A stretch of DNA of 64,000 bases, from NCBI RefSeq assembly GCF_026342035.1, contig NZ_JAPENM010000001.1, forward strand, positions 310,001 through 374,000, written 5' to 3'. The notes under the pieces were generated by a model that saw only the letters and a program-made list of their open reading frames with translations, did not search any database and had not been told where the DNA came from. Shown here piece after piece: positions 17,698-26,120 of the stretch. A program made the translations under genes and the position numbers. The DNA comes from Aldersonia sp. NBC_00410. Lineage in GTDB: Bacteria > Actinomycetota > Actinomycetes > Mycobacteriales > Mycobacteriaceae. Every line of letters begins with the position of its first letter. Within the stretch, counting starts at the first letter, position 1.

Positions 17698-18788
17698 ACG
17701 ACGACTGCCTGAAACTGACGTCCTACTTCGGCGAGCGGCAACGGACCGAGCGTGCGTTTCTCGCGGACGCCCTACTGGATCTGTACGGCCGCAACGAGAT
17801 TGCCACCAGCGTGATGCTGCGCGGCATCGCCGGATTCGGCGTGCGGCAGCACCTGCGCACCGACGAACTGCTGTCGCTGTCGGAGGATCCGCCCGTTGTG
17901 GTGGCCGCCGTCGACACCAGGGCGAAGATCGAACGCGTCGTCGGCGACGCCGTTGCCATGACCGCGCGCGGTGTGCTCACCCTCGAACGCGCCCGCCTGG
18001 CCGGCGACGATCTCGTCGCGACCGCACTGTCGGACGAATTGCGACTGGCGGACGAACTGCACGAGGCGGCCAAACTCACGGTCTATCTCGGTCGCCAGGA
18101 ACGGGTGTCGGGGGTACCGGCCTACGTCGCGGTATGCGATCTGCTTTATCACCGGGGGTTGGCCGGCGCGTCGGTATTCCTCGGGGTGGACGGCACCGCC
18201 CACGGCCAACGGCAACGCGCGCGCTTCTTCGGCCGCAACGTCGAGGTGCCGATGATGCTCATCGCGGTGGGAACCGGGGATCGGATGGCACCCGTGCTCA
18301 CCGAGTTGGGCGACCTGCTGCGCCGACCACTGGTTACCCTGGAACGAATCCGGGTGTGCAAACGCGACGGGGAACTGCTGGCGCGACCGCACACGCTGCC
18401 CGCGGCCGACGAGCACGGCCGGCCGCTGTGGCAGAAGCTGATGGTGTACACCTCCGAGGACACTCGACACCGCGGTGTGCCGATCCACCGTGCTCTGATT
18501 CGGCAACTGCGCCAGTCGAATACGGCCCGCGGGGCGACTGTGCTGCGCGGTGTGTGGGGCTTTCGCGGTGACACCGAACCGCACGGTGACAAGCTGTTTC
18601 AACTCGGCAGGCACGTCCCGGTCACCACGATCATCGTGGACACCCCCGCGAATATTGCGCGCAATTTCGACATCGTGGACGAGGTGACCACCAAACACGG
18701 CCTGGTCACGAGCGAGATGGTTCCCGCCCTCGTCGCGCCCGACGACGACGGGAACCGGGCGGTTCGCCTGGCGCGGTATCGATACTGA
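17694..18788 (+). CDS. Triple DUF190 (PII-like) protein
   Basis: A 364-residue protein made of three DUF190 domains in tandem, about residues 5-102 (LTSYFGERQRTERAFLADAL, MLRGIAGFG), 127-223 (LTVYLGRQERVSGVPAYVAV, VFLGVDGTAHG) and 248-345 (LMVYTSEDTRHRGVPIHRAL, VLRGVWGFRGD). DUF190 proteins are normally about 110 residues, resemble PII signal proteins and occur beside crcB. A covalent three-domain form would mimic the PII trimer in one chain. The GTG start overlaps the crcB stop (GTGA), indicating tight coupling. A role in sensing or gating fluoride export is inferred from context only. Confidence 0.85.
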   Translation: MNDDCLKLTSYFGERQRTERAFLADALLDLYGRNEIATSVMLRGIAGFGVRQHLRTDELLSLSEDPPVVVAAVDTRAKIERVVGDAVAMTARGVLTLERARLAGDDLVATALSDELRLADELHEAAKLTVYLGRQERVSGVPAYVAVCDLLYHRGLAGASVFLGVDGTAHGQRQRARFFGRNVEVPMMLIAVGTGDRMAPVLTELGDLLRRPLVTLERIRVCKRDGELLARPHTLPAADEHGRPLWQKLMVYTSEDTRHRGVPIHRALIRQLRQSNTARGATVLRGVWGFRGDTEPHGDKLFQLGRHVPVTTIIVDTPANIARNFDIVDEVTTKHGLVTSEMVPALVAPDDDGNRAVRLARYRY

Positions 18789-18830
18789 TACCGCGCCAGG
18801 AAAACGGGCTACCGCGGTGGCGAATCGCTT

Positions 18831-19976
18831 CTACTTCACCAATTCGAGAATGGTGGCGTTGGCCTGCCCACCGCCTTCGCACATGGTCTGCAGGCCGTAG
18901 CGAATGTCGTTGCGGCGCATGTGGAAAATCATGTCGGTGAGGATGCGGGCACCCGAGCCGCCGAGCGGGTGGCCGAGCGCGATTGCGCCGCCGTTCGGGT
19001 TGAGCAGCGCCTCGTCTGCGCCGATCTCCTTCTGCCACGCCATCGGCACCGGCGCGAACGCCTCGTTGACCTCGAAGACGCCGATGTCGGACACCGCGAG
19101 GCCCGACTTCGCCAGCGCCTTCTCGGTGGCCGGGATAGGCGCGCTGAGCATCATCACCGGGTCCGCGCCGGCGACGACGGCGGTGTGCACACGAGCGATA
19201 GCGGTGAGATTGTGCTTCGCGGCGAACTCGTCGCTGACGATCAGCAGCGCGGCGGCACCGTCGGAGATCTGCGAGGCGTTACCCGCGTGGATGACGCCGT
19301 CCTCCTTGAAGACGGTCTTCAGCCCGGCGAGCTTCTCCACCGTGGTGCCGCGCCGGATGCCCTCGTCCTTGCCGATCACGTCGCCATCGGGGTTGGTGAC
19401 CGCGACGATTTGCGCGTCGAACAGGCCGGCGTCCTGCGCCGCCGCCGCACGCTCGTGCGAGCGGGCCGCGAAAGCGTCCACCTCGGCACGCGAAATCGCC
19501 CACTTCTCGGCCATCATCTCGGCGCCGACGCCCTGGTTCGGACGCGCGTTGTACCGCTCGGTGAATTTCGGGCTGATCGGGCTGCCACCGACGGCGGCGC
19601 TGGTGCCGATCGGGATCCGCGACATCGACTCACAGCCACCGGCGATCACCGCCTCGTAATGCCCGGCGAGCACGCTCGCGACCGCGAAGTTCAGCGCCTG
19701 CTGCGACGAGCCACACTGCCGGTCCACGGTCACGCCGGGCACGGACTCGGGCCATCCCGCGGCGAGGACGGCGTTTCGAGCGAGGTCGTTGGTCTGTTCG
19801 CCGACCTGGCTGACAACGCCCCAGATGACGTCGTCGATCAGCTCGGGCGCCACACCTGCCCGGCTGACCAGCTCGTTCAGCACGAGAGCCGACAGGTCTG
19901 CCGGATGGATACCGGAGAGCCCGCCGTTCTTCTTGCCGACCGGGGTCCGCACTGCCTCGACGATCACTGCACCCAT
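18831..19976 (-). CDS. Acetyl-CoA C-acetyltransferase (thiolase)
   Basis: Starts at ATG 19976 (MGAVIVEAVRTPVGKKNGGL) with AAGGAG upstream; an earlier in-frame ATG at 20018 is less likely. It has 381 residues with the full thiolase triad: nucleophile Cys88 in DRQCGSSQQALN, His336 in AIALGHPLGGSGARI and Cys366 in MCEGGGQANATILE. It cleaves 3-ketoacyl-CoA in the last step of beta-oxidation, or condenses acetyl-CoA. It diverges from the LLM-hydrolase-ACAD-thioesterase gene run, with a shared candidate operator between them. Confidence 0.92.
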   Translation of the reverse strand: MGAVIVEAVRTPVGKKNGGLSGIHPADLSALVLNELVSRAGVAPELIDDVIWGVVSQVGEQTNDLARNAVLAAGWPESVPGVTVDRQCGSSQQALNFAVASVLAGHYEAVIAGGCESMSRIPIGTSAAVGGSPISPKFTERYNARPNQGVGAEMMAEKWAISRAEVDAFAARSHERAAAAQDAGLFDAQIVAVTNPDGDVIGKDEGIRRGTTVEKLAGLKTVFKEDGVIHAGNASQISDGAAALLIVSDEFAAKHNLTAIARVHTAVVAGADPVMMLSAPIPATEKALAKSGLAVSDIGVFEVNEAFAPVPMAWQKEIGADEALLNPNGGAIALGHPLGGSGARILTDMIFHMRRNDIRYGLQTMCEGGGQANATILELVK

Positions 19977-20054
19977 TACTTGCTCCTTCATCGCCCCGTG
20001 TCCGGGATCACTTTGCATGCCGCGGGGACGGCTGCGCTACATTTCTAGGGATAG

Positions 20055-20081
20055 CTTAACGAGCGCTAGCTATTGGCGCTC
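20055..20081. promoter_or_regulatory. Candidate operator between thiolase and LLM genes
   Basis: The divergent region holds GAGCGC at 20061-20066 and its inverse GCGCTC at 20076-20081, with TAACGAGCGCTAGCTA at 20057-20072. The core CGCTAGCT recurs in inverse orientation in the divergent crotonase promoter at 26078-26092. The shared motif suggests one TetR-type regulator for both acyl-CoA gene groups. Confidence 0.4.
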
Positions 20082-20130
20082 GACCGGGGTAGCGAACTCG
20101 CGGCGCCTACGCAGCAGGCTGGAGATGAAC

Positions 20131-21162
20131 ATGAAGGTCGATCTACCCCTCGGCGCCCGCGGCGGCGGGCTCACCGGCGTCGACGAACTCGCCCGCAAAG
20201 CGGAGGCCATCGGCGTCGACGGGGTCGCGTTCAGTGAGACGACCTGCGACCCGATGCTGCACCTGACCGTCGCTGCCGGGGCAACCAACCGGGTCGACTT
20301 GCTGAGCAACATCGTGGTGGCGTTCGCGCGCTCGCCGATGACGCTGGCCGTGCAGGCGACCGCGCTCCAGGAGTACAGCGGCGGTCGGCTGCACCTCGGC
20401 CTCGGCAGCCAGATCAAGCCGCATATCGAGCGCCGGTTCTCGATGCCCTGGAGCGCACCCGCCGACCGGATGGCGGAGTTCGTCTCGGCGATGCGCGCGA
20501 TCTGGCACAGCTGGGCCAGCGGCGACAGGCTCGATTTCCGCGGCGATTTCTACACCCACACCCTGATGACGCCGATGTTCGTCCCGACGTGCGAACGGCC
20601 CGCGCCCAAAGTGATGCTTGCCGCGGTCGGCACGAAGATGACGGAAACGGCAGGCCGGGTGGCGGACGGTCTGCTGCTGCACCCGTTCACCACCGACCAC
20701 TATCTGCGCGAGGTCACGGTGCCCGCACTGCACCGCGGCCGCGCGGCCGACGGCGCGCCCAGCGACGCACCCGAGATCGTCGCCGCCACGTTCGTCGTCA
20801 CGGGACGGACCGAGGAGGAGTTCGCCACGTCCAAGGCCGCGGTGCGCAGACAGATCGCGTTTTACGGTTCGACGCCCGCGTATCACCCGGTGTTGGAGCA
20901 GCACGGACTCGGCGACCTCGGCCCCGAACTCAATGCGCTGTCCAAGAGCGACCGCGAGCACAAGTGGGCGGAGATGGGCGAGTTGATCGACGACGACCTG
21001 CTCGCTCTGTTTGCGGCGGTCGGTACCCCAAGGGAGGCGGCGGCCGAGATCGCGACGCGGATGGGCGATGTCGCGACCCGGTACATGCTCAACTCGGTCG
21101 GCGTAGCGTCGGCGAAACTACGCGCCGAGGTCATCGGCGCGGTACAGGAGGCGACGCGCTGA
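20131..21162 (+). CDS. LLM-class F420-dependent oxidoreductase
   Basis: A 343-residue luciferase-like (beta/alpha)8 protein. ATG 20131 is chosen because GGAG lies six bases ahead; an ATG two codons earlier sits directly on the GGAG. Family features are GVDGVAFSETTCDPMLHLTV, NIVVAFARSPMTLAVQATAL, and the cofactor-side sequence GGRLHLGLGSQIKPHIERRF. This looks like the TIGR03617 subgroup of probable F420-dependent enzymes typical of mycobacteria and Nocardia. It reduces or oxidises an unknown substrate. Its stop overlaps the next gene by one base (TGATG), so it heads a run with an alpha/beta hydrolase and acyl-CoA genes. Confidence 0.82.
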   Translation: MKVDLPLGARGGGLTGVDELARKAEAIGVDGVAFSETTCDPMLHLTVAAGATNRVDLLSNIVVAFARSPMTLAVQATALQEYSGGRLHLGLGSQIKPHIERRFSMPWSAPADRMAEFVSAMRAIWHSWASGDRLDFRGDFYTHTLMTPMFVPTCERPAPKVMLAAVGTKMTETAGRVADGLLLHPFTTDHYLREVTVPALHRGRAADGAPSDAPEIVAATFVVTGRTEEEFATSKAAVRRQIAFYGSTPAYHPVLEQHGLGDLGPELNALSKSDREHKWAEMGELIDDDLLALFAAVGTPREAAAEIATRMGDVATRYMLNSVGVASAKLRAEVIGAVQEATR

Positions 21163-22022
21163 TGACTCCGGAGTGGTTCACAACTGCCCTCGCCGCGCCG
21201 ACGAAATCGCGATTCGTCGAATCGGCAGGCGCCAACGTGCACTACCGCATCTGGGGTGCCGAGCACACCGGGCCGGGCGTGCTGCTGGTGCACGGCAACA
21301 CAGCGAACACGCACTGGTGGGACCATATCGCCCCGGCCCTGGCCACCGACCGACGCGTGGTCGCCATCGATTTGACCGGGTTCGGCGACAGCGGCCGCCG
21401 CGAGAAATACTCGTTCGACCTGTGGGCCGACGACATTCGAACCGTGCTCGACGCCGCGCTCCCGCCCGGCTCGGTGATCGTGGCGCACAGCATGGGCGGT
21501 AAGCCGTCGTATCTGGCGGCAACCCGGGATGCCAAGCTCGGCGGCCTGGTCCTGCTGGATTCCAACATCGCGCGCAAGCCCGACCCGGACCGTGCCGCAG
21601 TGCTCGTCAACCGCGCCGACACCGGTCCGCGGATCTACCCCGAGCGCGAGGATGCCGTGCGCGCCTACCGGTTGTTCCGACCGGACGACAGCAGCACCGA
21701 GATCCCCGCTTACGTCACCGAGCACATCGCACGCAGTTCGGTACGTCGAGTCGCCGATGGCTGGAGCTGGAAGTTCGACTATGCGGTCTACCGTTCCATC
21801 CTCGATCCGCCCGCACCGTTGCGTCCGATGGACTTCCCGGTCGCGGTGGTCCGGGCCGGGCACCACTCGGTGATCGACGACGATTGCCACGACAAACTGC
21901 TGCGCGGGTTCGGCCCGAGCGTGGTGGCGGCCGACCTGCCCAACGCCGGACATCATGCGATGCTCGACGATCCGCAGGCCGTGATCGACCTTCTGCTGCA
22001 GTTGCTTTCGGCCTGGCGCTGA
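21162..22022 (+). CDS. Alpha/beta hydrolase
   Basis: A 286-residue alpha/beta-hydrolase-fold protein. The oxyanion motif VLLVHGNTANTHWW is near residue 45, the nucleophile elbow VAHSMGGKPS near residue 108 (Ser in HSMGG), and the catalytic His probably in NAGHHAMLDDPQ near residue 265. No signal peptide is present. It is translationally coupled to the LLM oxidoreductase. Such pairs often act on lactones or ring-cleavage products, but the substrate here is not deducible. Confidence 0.8.
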   Translation: MTPEWFTTALAAPTKSRFVESAGANVHYRIWGAEHTGPGVLLVHGNTANTHWWDHIAPALATDRRVVAIDLTGFGDSGRREKYSFDLWADDIRTVLDAALPPGSVIVAHSMGGKPSYLAATRDAKLGGLVLLDSNIARKPDPDRAAVLVNRADTGPRIYPEREDAVRAYRLFRPDDSSTEIPAYVTEHIARSSVRRVADGWSWKFDYAVYRSILDPPAPLRPMDFPVAVVRAGHHSVIDDDCHDKLLRGFGPSVVAADLPNAGHHAMLDDPQAVIDLLLQLLSAWR

Positions 22023-22145
22023 GCCGCCACAGCGACAGGGATCGCGAGACTTCGCCGACGTTGGGTTTGCCAAATCTCTTCCCGTATGGCCGCGAGTGCG
22101 CGAAGCTGGCATTTGCCGAGCAGACCCGCTTCGAGGAGTTGTTGT

Positions 22146-24290
22146 ATGTCCCTTGCGCTGACCGAAGACCACCGCGCCCTCGCGGAGGTGGCCCGATCGC
22201 TGCTTACCGACCAGAAGGCCCAGCAGCTGGCTCGCGCGGTCCTCGATGACCACGGCACCGACATCGGTCCGCTCTGGCGGGAACTGGCAAAACTGGGCTG
22301 GCTCGGCTTGCACCTGCCCGAGGAGTTCGGCGGAGACGACGCCGGGATTGCCGAGCTCGCCATCATCGGCGAGGAACTCGGCCGCGCTGTGGTGCCGGTG
22401 CCGTTCCTCCCGACCGTCGTGTCCTCCGCCCTGCTCGCCGCGGCCGGCGACGACGCGGACAAGCGGCGCCTGCTGCCCGGCCTCGCGGACGGTTCGCAGC
22501 TCGGCGGGCTCGGCCTCGGCGGCACACTCGAGCAAGCCCCGGATGGCACGGCGAGTGGCGACGCCGGTTATGTGGTCGGCGGGGCGATCGCGACGTTGCT
22601 CGCGCTGCGCGCCGGGGACGACGTGATCCTGGTCGATGCGGCCGCCACCGGGGTGAACGTCGCAGCCAAGAAGAAGGCCGTCGACCCGACCCAGCACATC
22701 GCCGCCGTCACGCTGGATGGCGTCACGCCCGTGGCAGTGCTGCCCGGTACGGCAGCGCGGGCGCGGCGGCTGGCGCAGGTGCTCGGCGCCGCCGAGGCCG
22801 CCGGCGGTGCACACGCGAGCCTCGAGATGGCCGTCGAATACGCCAAGGTGCGCAAGCAGTTCGGCCGCATCATCGGATCGTTCCAGGCGATCAAGCATCA
22901 CTGCGCGAACATGCTCGTCGCCGCCGAACTGGCCGTCGCAACGGCCTGGGACGCGGCCCGTGCGGGCGTGGACGACGAGCAGGGCGCGCTCGCCACTGAC
23001 ATCGCCGCAGCCACCGCGTTCGACGCTTTCGCCCGCAACGCCGAGCTCAACATCCAGATCCACGGCGGCATCGGCTTCACCTGGGAGCACGATTGTCACC
23101 TGTTCCTGCGGCGGGCCGCGAGCCTGCGCGGTCTGCTGTCGGACTCCGAGCACGCGCGCGACGACCTGCTCGCACTGTCCATTGCGGGTGTGCGGCGCAA
23201 GACTGCCGTCGACCTGCCCCCGGAGGCAGAGACGTACCGCACTCAGGGCGCGAAGTTCGTCGAGCGCTTCCTCGACACCCCCGAGGAACAGCGGCGTGCC
23301 CTGCTCGTCGACGAGGGCTACCTCGTGCCGCATTGGAACGAGCCGTTCGGGCGGGGCGCCTCGCCCGTCGAACAGCTTGTGCTGGAACAGGAATTCAAGT
23401 CCATCGACGTGCCACAACTCGGCATCGGCGGCTGGGTGATGCTCACCATCTCCCAGCACGCCACCCCGGAACAGATCGAGCGCTGGATCAGGCCCGGGCT
23501 GCTCGGCGAACTCGTGTTCTGCCAGCTGTTCAGCGAGCCCGGTGCCGGGTCGGACGCGGCGGCGGTGTCGACGCGCGGGGTGAAGGTCGACGGCGGCTGG
23601 CGAGTGTCCGGGCAGAAGGTGTGGACGAGCGACGCGCACTTCTCCACGCACGGTCTGGCCACCATCCGCACCAACCGCGATGCACCCAAGCACCTGGGCA
23701 TCACCACGATGGTGATCGACCTGCACGCGCCGGGCGTCACCGTGCGGCCACTGCGCCAGATCAGCGGCGACTCGAACTTCAACGAGATCTTCTTCGACGA
23801 CGTCTTCATCCCCGACGAGGACGTGGTCGGCGCGATCGACGCAGGCTGGACGGTGGCGCGGGCAACGCTGGGCAATGAGCGCATCTCCATCGGCAACGCG
23901 CCGACCCGGTTGAGCGCGTTCCTCCTCATCGACAAGCTCGCCGATACCCCGTCGGACCGCTCGGTGAACCGAGAGCTCGCCGACCTGATCGCGACCGAGC
24001 AGGCGATGAAGGCACTCAATCTGCGCCAGGTGCAGCGCGCGCTGTCCGGCTCGGGACCGGGCCCGGAAGGCAACGTCACCAAGCTGGTGTCCTCGGAGCA
24101 CATGCAGCACACCGCCGAGCTGTGGCTGCGGATAGACGGCGAGAAGGCTGTCGGCGGCGACGACCCGTCTGGTCCGTACATGTACCTGGCCAGCCGCGCG
24201 ATCACGATCGCCGGCGGCACGTCGGAGATCAACCGCAACGTGATCGCGGAGCGGCTGCTCGGGCTGCCGCGGGAGGACGTCAAGAACTGA
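22146..24290 (+). CDS. Double-domain acyl-CoA dehydrogenase (FadE34/FadE6-like)
   Basis: A 714-residue protein containing two complete acyl-CoA dehydrogenase units. The first (about 1-345) has LHLPEEFGGDDAGIAELAII and FGRIIGSFQAIKHHCANMLV, ending IHGGIGFTWEHDCHLFLRRA. The second (about 355-714) has FCQLFSEPGAGSDAAAVSTR, WRVSGQKVWTSDAHFSTHG and the terminal IAGGTSEINRNVIAERLLGL. Such fusions (M. tuberculosis FadE34, FadE6, FadE22) act as one-chain equivalents of FadE heteromers; FadE34 works on a cholesterol side chain. The second unit carries the intact flavin loop. The ATG at 22146 leaves a 123-bp gap from the hydrolase. Confidence 0.88.
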   Translation: MSLALTEDHRALAEVARSLLTDQKAQQLARAVLDDHGTDIGPLWRELAKLGWLGLHLPEEFGGDDAGIAELAIIGEELGRAVVPVPFLPTVVSSALLAAAGDDADKRRLLPGLADGSQLGGLGLGGTLEQAPDGTASGDAGYVVGGAIATLLALRAGDDVILVDAAATGVNVAAKKKAVDPTQHIAAVTLDGVTPVAVLPGTAARARRLAQVLGAAEAAGGAHASLEMAVEYAKVRKQFGRIIGSFQAIKHHCANMLVAAELAVATAWDAARAGVDDEQGALATDIAAATAFDAFARNAELNIQIHGGIGFTWEHDCHLFLRRAASLRGLLSDSEHARDDLLALSIAGVRRKTAVDLPPEAETYRTQGAKFVERFLDTPEEQRRALLVDEGYLVPHWNEPFGRGASPVEQLVLEQEFKSIDVPQLGIGGWVMLTISQHATPEQIERWIRPGLLGELVFCQLFSEPGAGSDAAAVSTRGVKVDGGWRVSGQKVWTSDAHFSTHGLATIRTNRDAPKHLGITTMVIDLHAPGVTVRPLRQISGDSNFNEIFFDDVFIPDEDVVGAIDAGWTVARATLGNERISIGNAPTRLSAFLLIDKLADTPSDRSVNRELADLIATEQAMKALNLRQVQRALSGSGPGPEGNVTKLVSSEHMQHTAELWLRIDGEKAVGGDDPSGPYMYLASRAITIAGGTSEINRNVIAERLLGLPREDVKN

Positions 24291-24306
24291 CGCCTAAGGT
24301 GGTCGA

Positions 24307-25203
24307 ATGGTCGAAGCCGCCGCAGAAGTTCCGGATCGCATCGAGGGCGGACGCCCGCCGCTCGACCGGATCCTGGACCTCGTGCCGCTCGACGACGACG
24401 TCTTCGAGGGCCGCTCCTATACCGACGCGGAGCGCCTCTACGGCGGCCAGGCAATCGCCCAGGCCATCATCGCCGCCGGTCGCACCGTCGATGCAGACCG
24501 CCACCCGCACTCGGTGCACGCAAATTTCCTGCACCCCGGCAACACGACTACGCCGGTCGTCTACCGCGTCGACCGGGTCCGCGACGGGCGCAGCTTCACC
24601 ACCCGCAATGTCGCTGCCGAGCAGAACGGCAAGACGATCTTCGAACTGGCGGCCTCGTTCCAGGTCGCCGAGGACGGCCTGTCCCATCAGCCCGAGCCGC
24701 CGACCGTGGCCGCGCCGGAGGACCTGCCGGACTTGCTGGCGAACGTGACCGACGAGCAGAAGGCGCGCCTCGAGTGGTTGCGCAATTACGAGCGCCATAT
24801 CGCGATCGATTTCCGCATCCCGGGCGAGGACTACCCACGCCTGGTGAGCCGGAGCAGCGAACCCCGCGAGCCATATCAAGTCGCCTGGGTGCGTGCCGCA
24901 CAGCGACTATCCGACGACCCGCTGGTTCATGCCGGCGCATGGGGCTACATCTCGGACATGTTCCTGATCTCCACCGCCCTGCTCCCGCACGCGGTTCCCA
25001 TGGACGCCAACCGAACTCAGGTCGCCAGCCTCGACCATGCGATTTGGTTCCACGCTCCGTTTCGAGCGGACGAGTGGCACCTCTACGAGCAGGAGGGCAT
25101 CTGGACCGGCGGTGGCCGCGGCCTGTCCCGCGGCAGCCTCTACAGCCGGGACGGCCGCCTCGTCGCGACCACCATGCAAGAAGGACTTTTGCGCGTCCGC
25201 TGA
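24307..25203 (+). CDS. tesB: Acyl-CoA thioesterase II (TesB family)
   Basis: A 298-residue double hot-dog thioesterase. The N-terminal half has GRSYTDAERLYGGQAIAQAI and SVHANFLHPGNTTTPVVYRV; the C-terminal half has SLDHAIWFHAPFRADEWHLY and GRGLSRGSLYSRDGRLVATT, both standard for TesB. It hydrolyses acyl-CoA to free acid and CoA and may relieve CoA trapping during catabolism. It begins 17 bp after the double ACAD and is probably in the same transcript. It converges on the crotonase gene ending at 25219. Confidence 0.92.
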   Translation: MVEAAAEVPDRIEGGRPPLDRILDLVPLDDDVFEGRSYTDAERLYGGQAIAQAIIAAGRTVDADRHPHSVHANFLHPGNTTTPVVYRVDRVRDGRSFTTRNVAAEQNGKTIFELAASFQVAEDGLSHQPEPPTVAAPEDLPDLLANVTDEQKARLEWLRNYERHIAIDFRIPGEDYPRLVSRSSEPREPYQVAWVRAAQRLSDDPLVHAGAWGYISDMFLISTALLPHAVPMDANRTQVASLDHAIWFHAPFRADEWHLYEQEGIWTGGGRGLSRGSLYSRDGRLVATTMQEGLLRVR

Positions 25204-25218
25204 GCCATTCGCTCGGTC

Positions 25219-26025
25219 TTATTGCCCCGCAACGGTATTCTGCGCGCGACCGCGATCGATGACCGCTTCGCGCCGCTGCGCGACCGACTCCGGCGTGAAC
25301 TGTGCCAACCACGCCTCCGAGACCGTAGCTTCGGATGCGAGAGCCGGAACCTCGACGTGCTCCCCGGCGCTGCGATATGACCCGAGCAGCGTGCGCACGG
25401 CGCGGGTGTCGTTGCCGGAGATGGTGTTTGCCACCGCGAGTGCCGTCTCCAGCAGCACCTCGTGCGGCACGACCTGGGTCACCAGCCCGGCACGTAATGC
25501 GTCCCCGGCCGGCACAAAATCACCCGAGAGGCTCATCCGAAGCGCGAACCCGCGTCCGACTGCCGCCGGCAACCGGACCGTCAGTCCCCAGCCGGGCAGC
25601 ACCCCGACCCGTGCATGCGTGTCGGCGAACCGCGCCCGGTCGGACGCGATCAGGAAGTCGCAGGCCAATGCGAGTTCGAGGCCGCCGGTGATGGCCGCAC
25701 CGTTGACCGCGCCGATCACCGGCTTGCTCAGCGGACGCCACGGATGCCCCACCGGAATTCCCTCCACCGCAACACGGTTCGCGTTGTCGTCGCGGCTGCC
25801 GAGCTCGCGCAGATCGACACCCGCACAGAAGGCCGGATCGGTGCCGGTAAGTACCACGACGTCCACCTGCTCGTCGGCATCGGCGGCCGCGAGTTCGCGG
25901 CGCAGTGTCTCGATCAGGTCGATATTGAGCGCGTTGCGCGACTTCGGGCGGTTCAGTGTCAGAATCCGAACTCGGCCCCGTTGCTCGGTCAACAGGATCG
26001 CGTCGACCTGCTCCGGGTTCGGCAT
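25219..26025 (-). CDS. Enoyl-CoA hydratase (crotonase family)
   Basis: Start at ATG 26025 (MPNPEQVDAILLTEQRGRVR) with AGGAG upstream; 268 residues. Crotonase motifs: LNRPKSRNALNIDLIETLRR, oxyanion loop AFCAGVDLRELG, NGAAITGGLELALACDFLIA, and GVLPGWGLTVRLPAAVGRG. The usual second catalytic Glu region reads GVLPGWG, so strict hydratase activity is uncertain. It diverges from another crotonase at 26121. The last codons, NTVAGQ-stop, are repeated as a fragment at 28608. Confidence 0.85.
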   Translation of the reverse strand: MPNPEQVDAILLTEQRGRVRILTLNRPKSRNALNIDLIETLRRELAAADADEQVDVVVLTGTDPAFCAGVDLRELGSRDDNANRVAVEGIPVGHPWRPLSKPVIGAVNGAAITGGLELALACDFLIASDRARFADTHARVGVLPGWGLTVRLPAAVGRGFALRMSLSGDFVPAGDALRAGLVTQVVPHEVLLETALAVANTISGNDTRAVRTLLGSYRSAGEHVEVPALASEATVSEAWLAQFTPESVAQRREAVIDRGRAQNTVAGQ

Positions 26026-26077
26026 GAGTACTCCTCGTAAGTGCGGCGAACGTGACGTGGCACACTGCACCCTACAG

Positions 26078-26092
26078 AGCTAGCGTTCGCTC
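26078..26092. promoter_or_regulatory. Candidate operator in divergent crotonase promoter
   Basis: AGCTAGCGTTCGCTC at 26078-26092 contains the inverted pair AGCG-tt-CGCT. Its reverse complement aligns with 20057-20072 at 12 of 16 positions, including the block CGCTAGCT. Position is 53 bp upstream of the minus gene and 29 bp upstream of the plus gene. Confidence 0.4.
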
Positions 26093-26120
26093 AGGAAGCG
26101 TGCGTGGAGAGGACTGCGCA

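Noticed and set aside
19789..20130. Extended N-terminus for the LLM oxidoreductase
   Set aside because: The upstream codons overlap the divergent thiolase gene and lack family similarity; ATG 20131 has a well-spaced GGAG.
20883..24110. Minus-strand open frame of 1075 codons opposite the LLM, hydrolase and ACAD genes
   Set aside because: It is the antisense shadow of clear genes on the plus strand, with no family motifs; long spurious frames are usual at this GC content.
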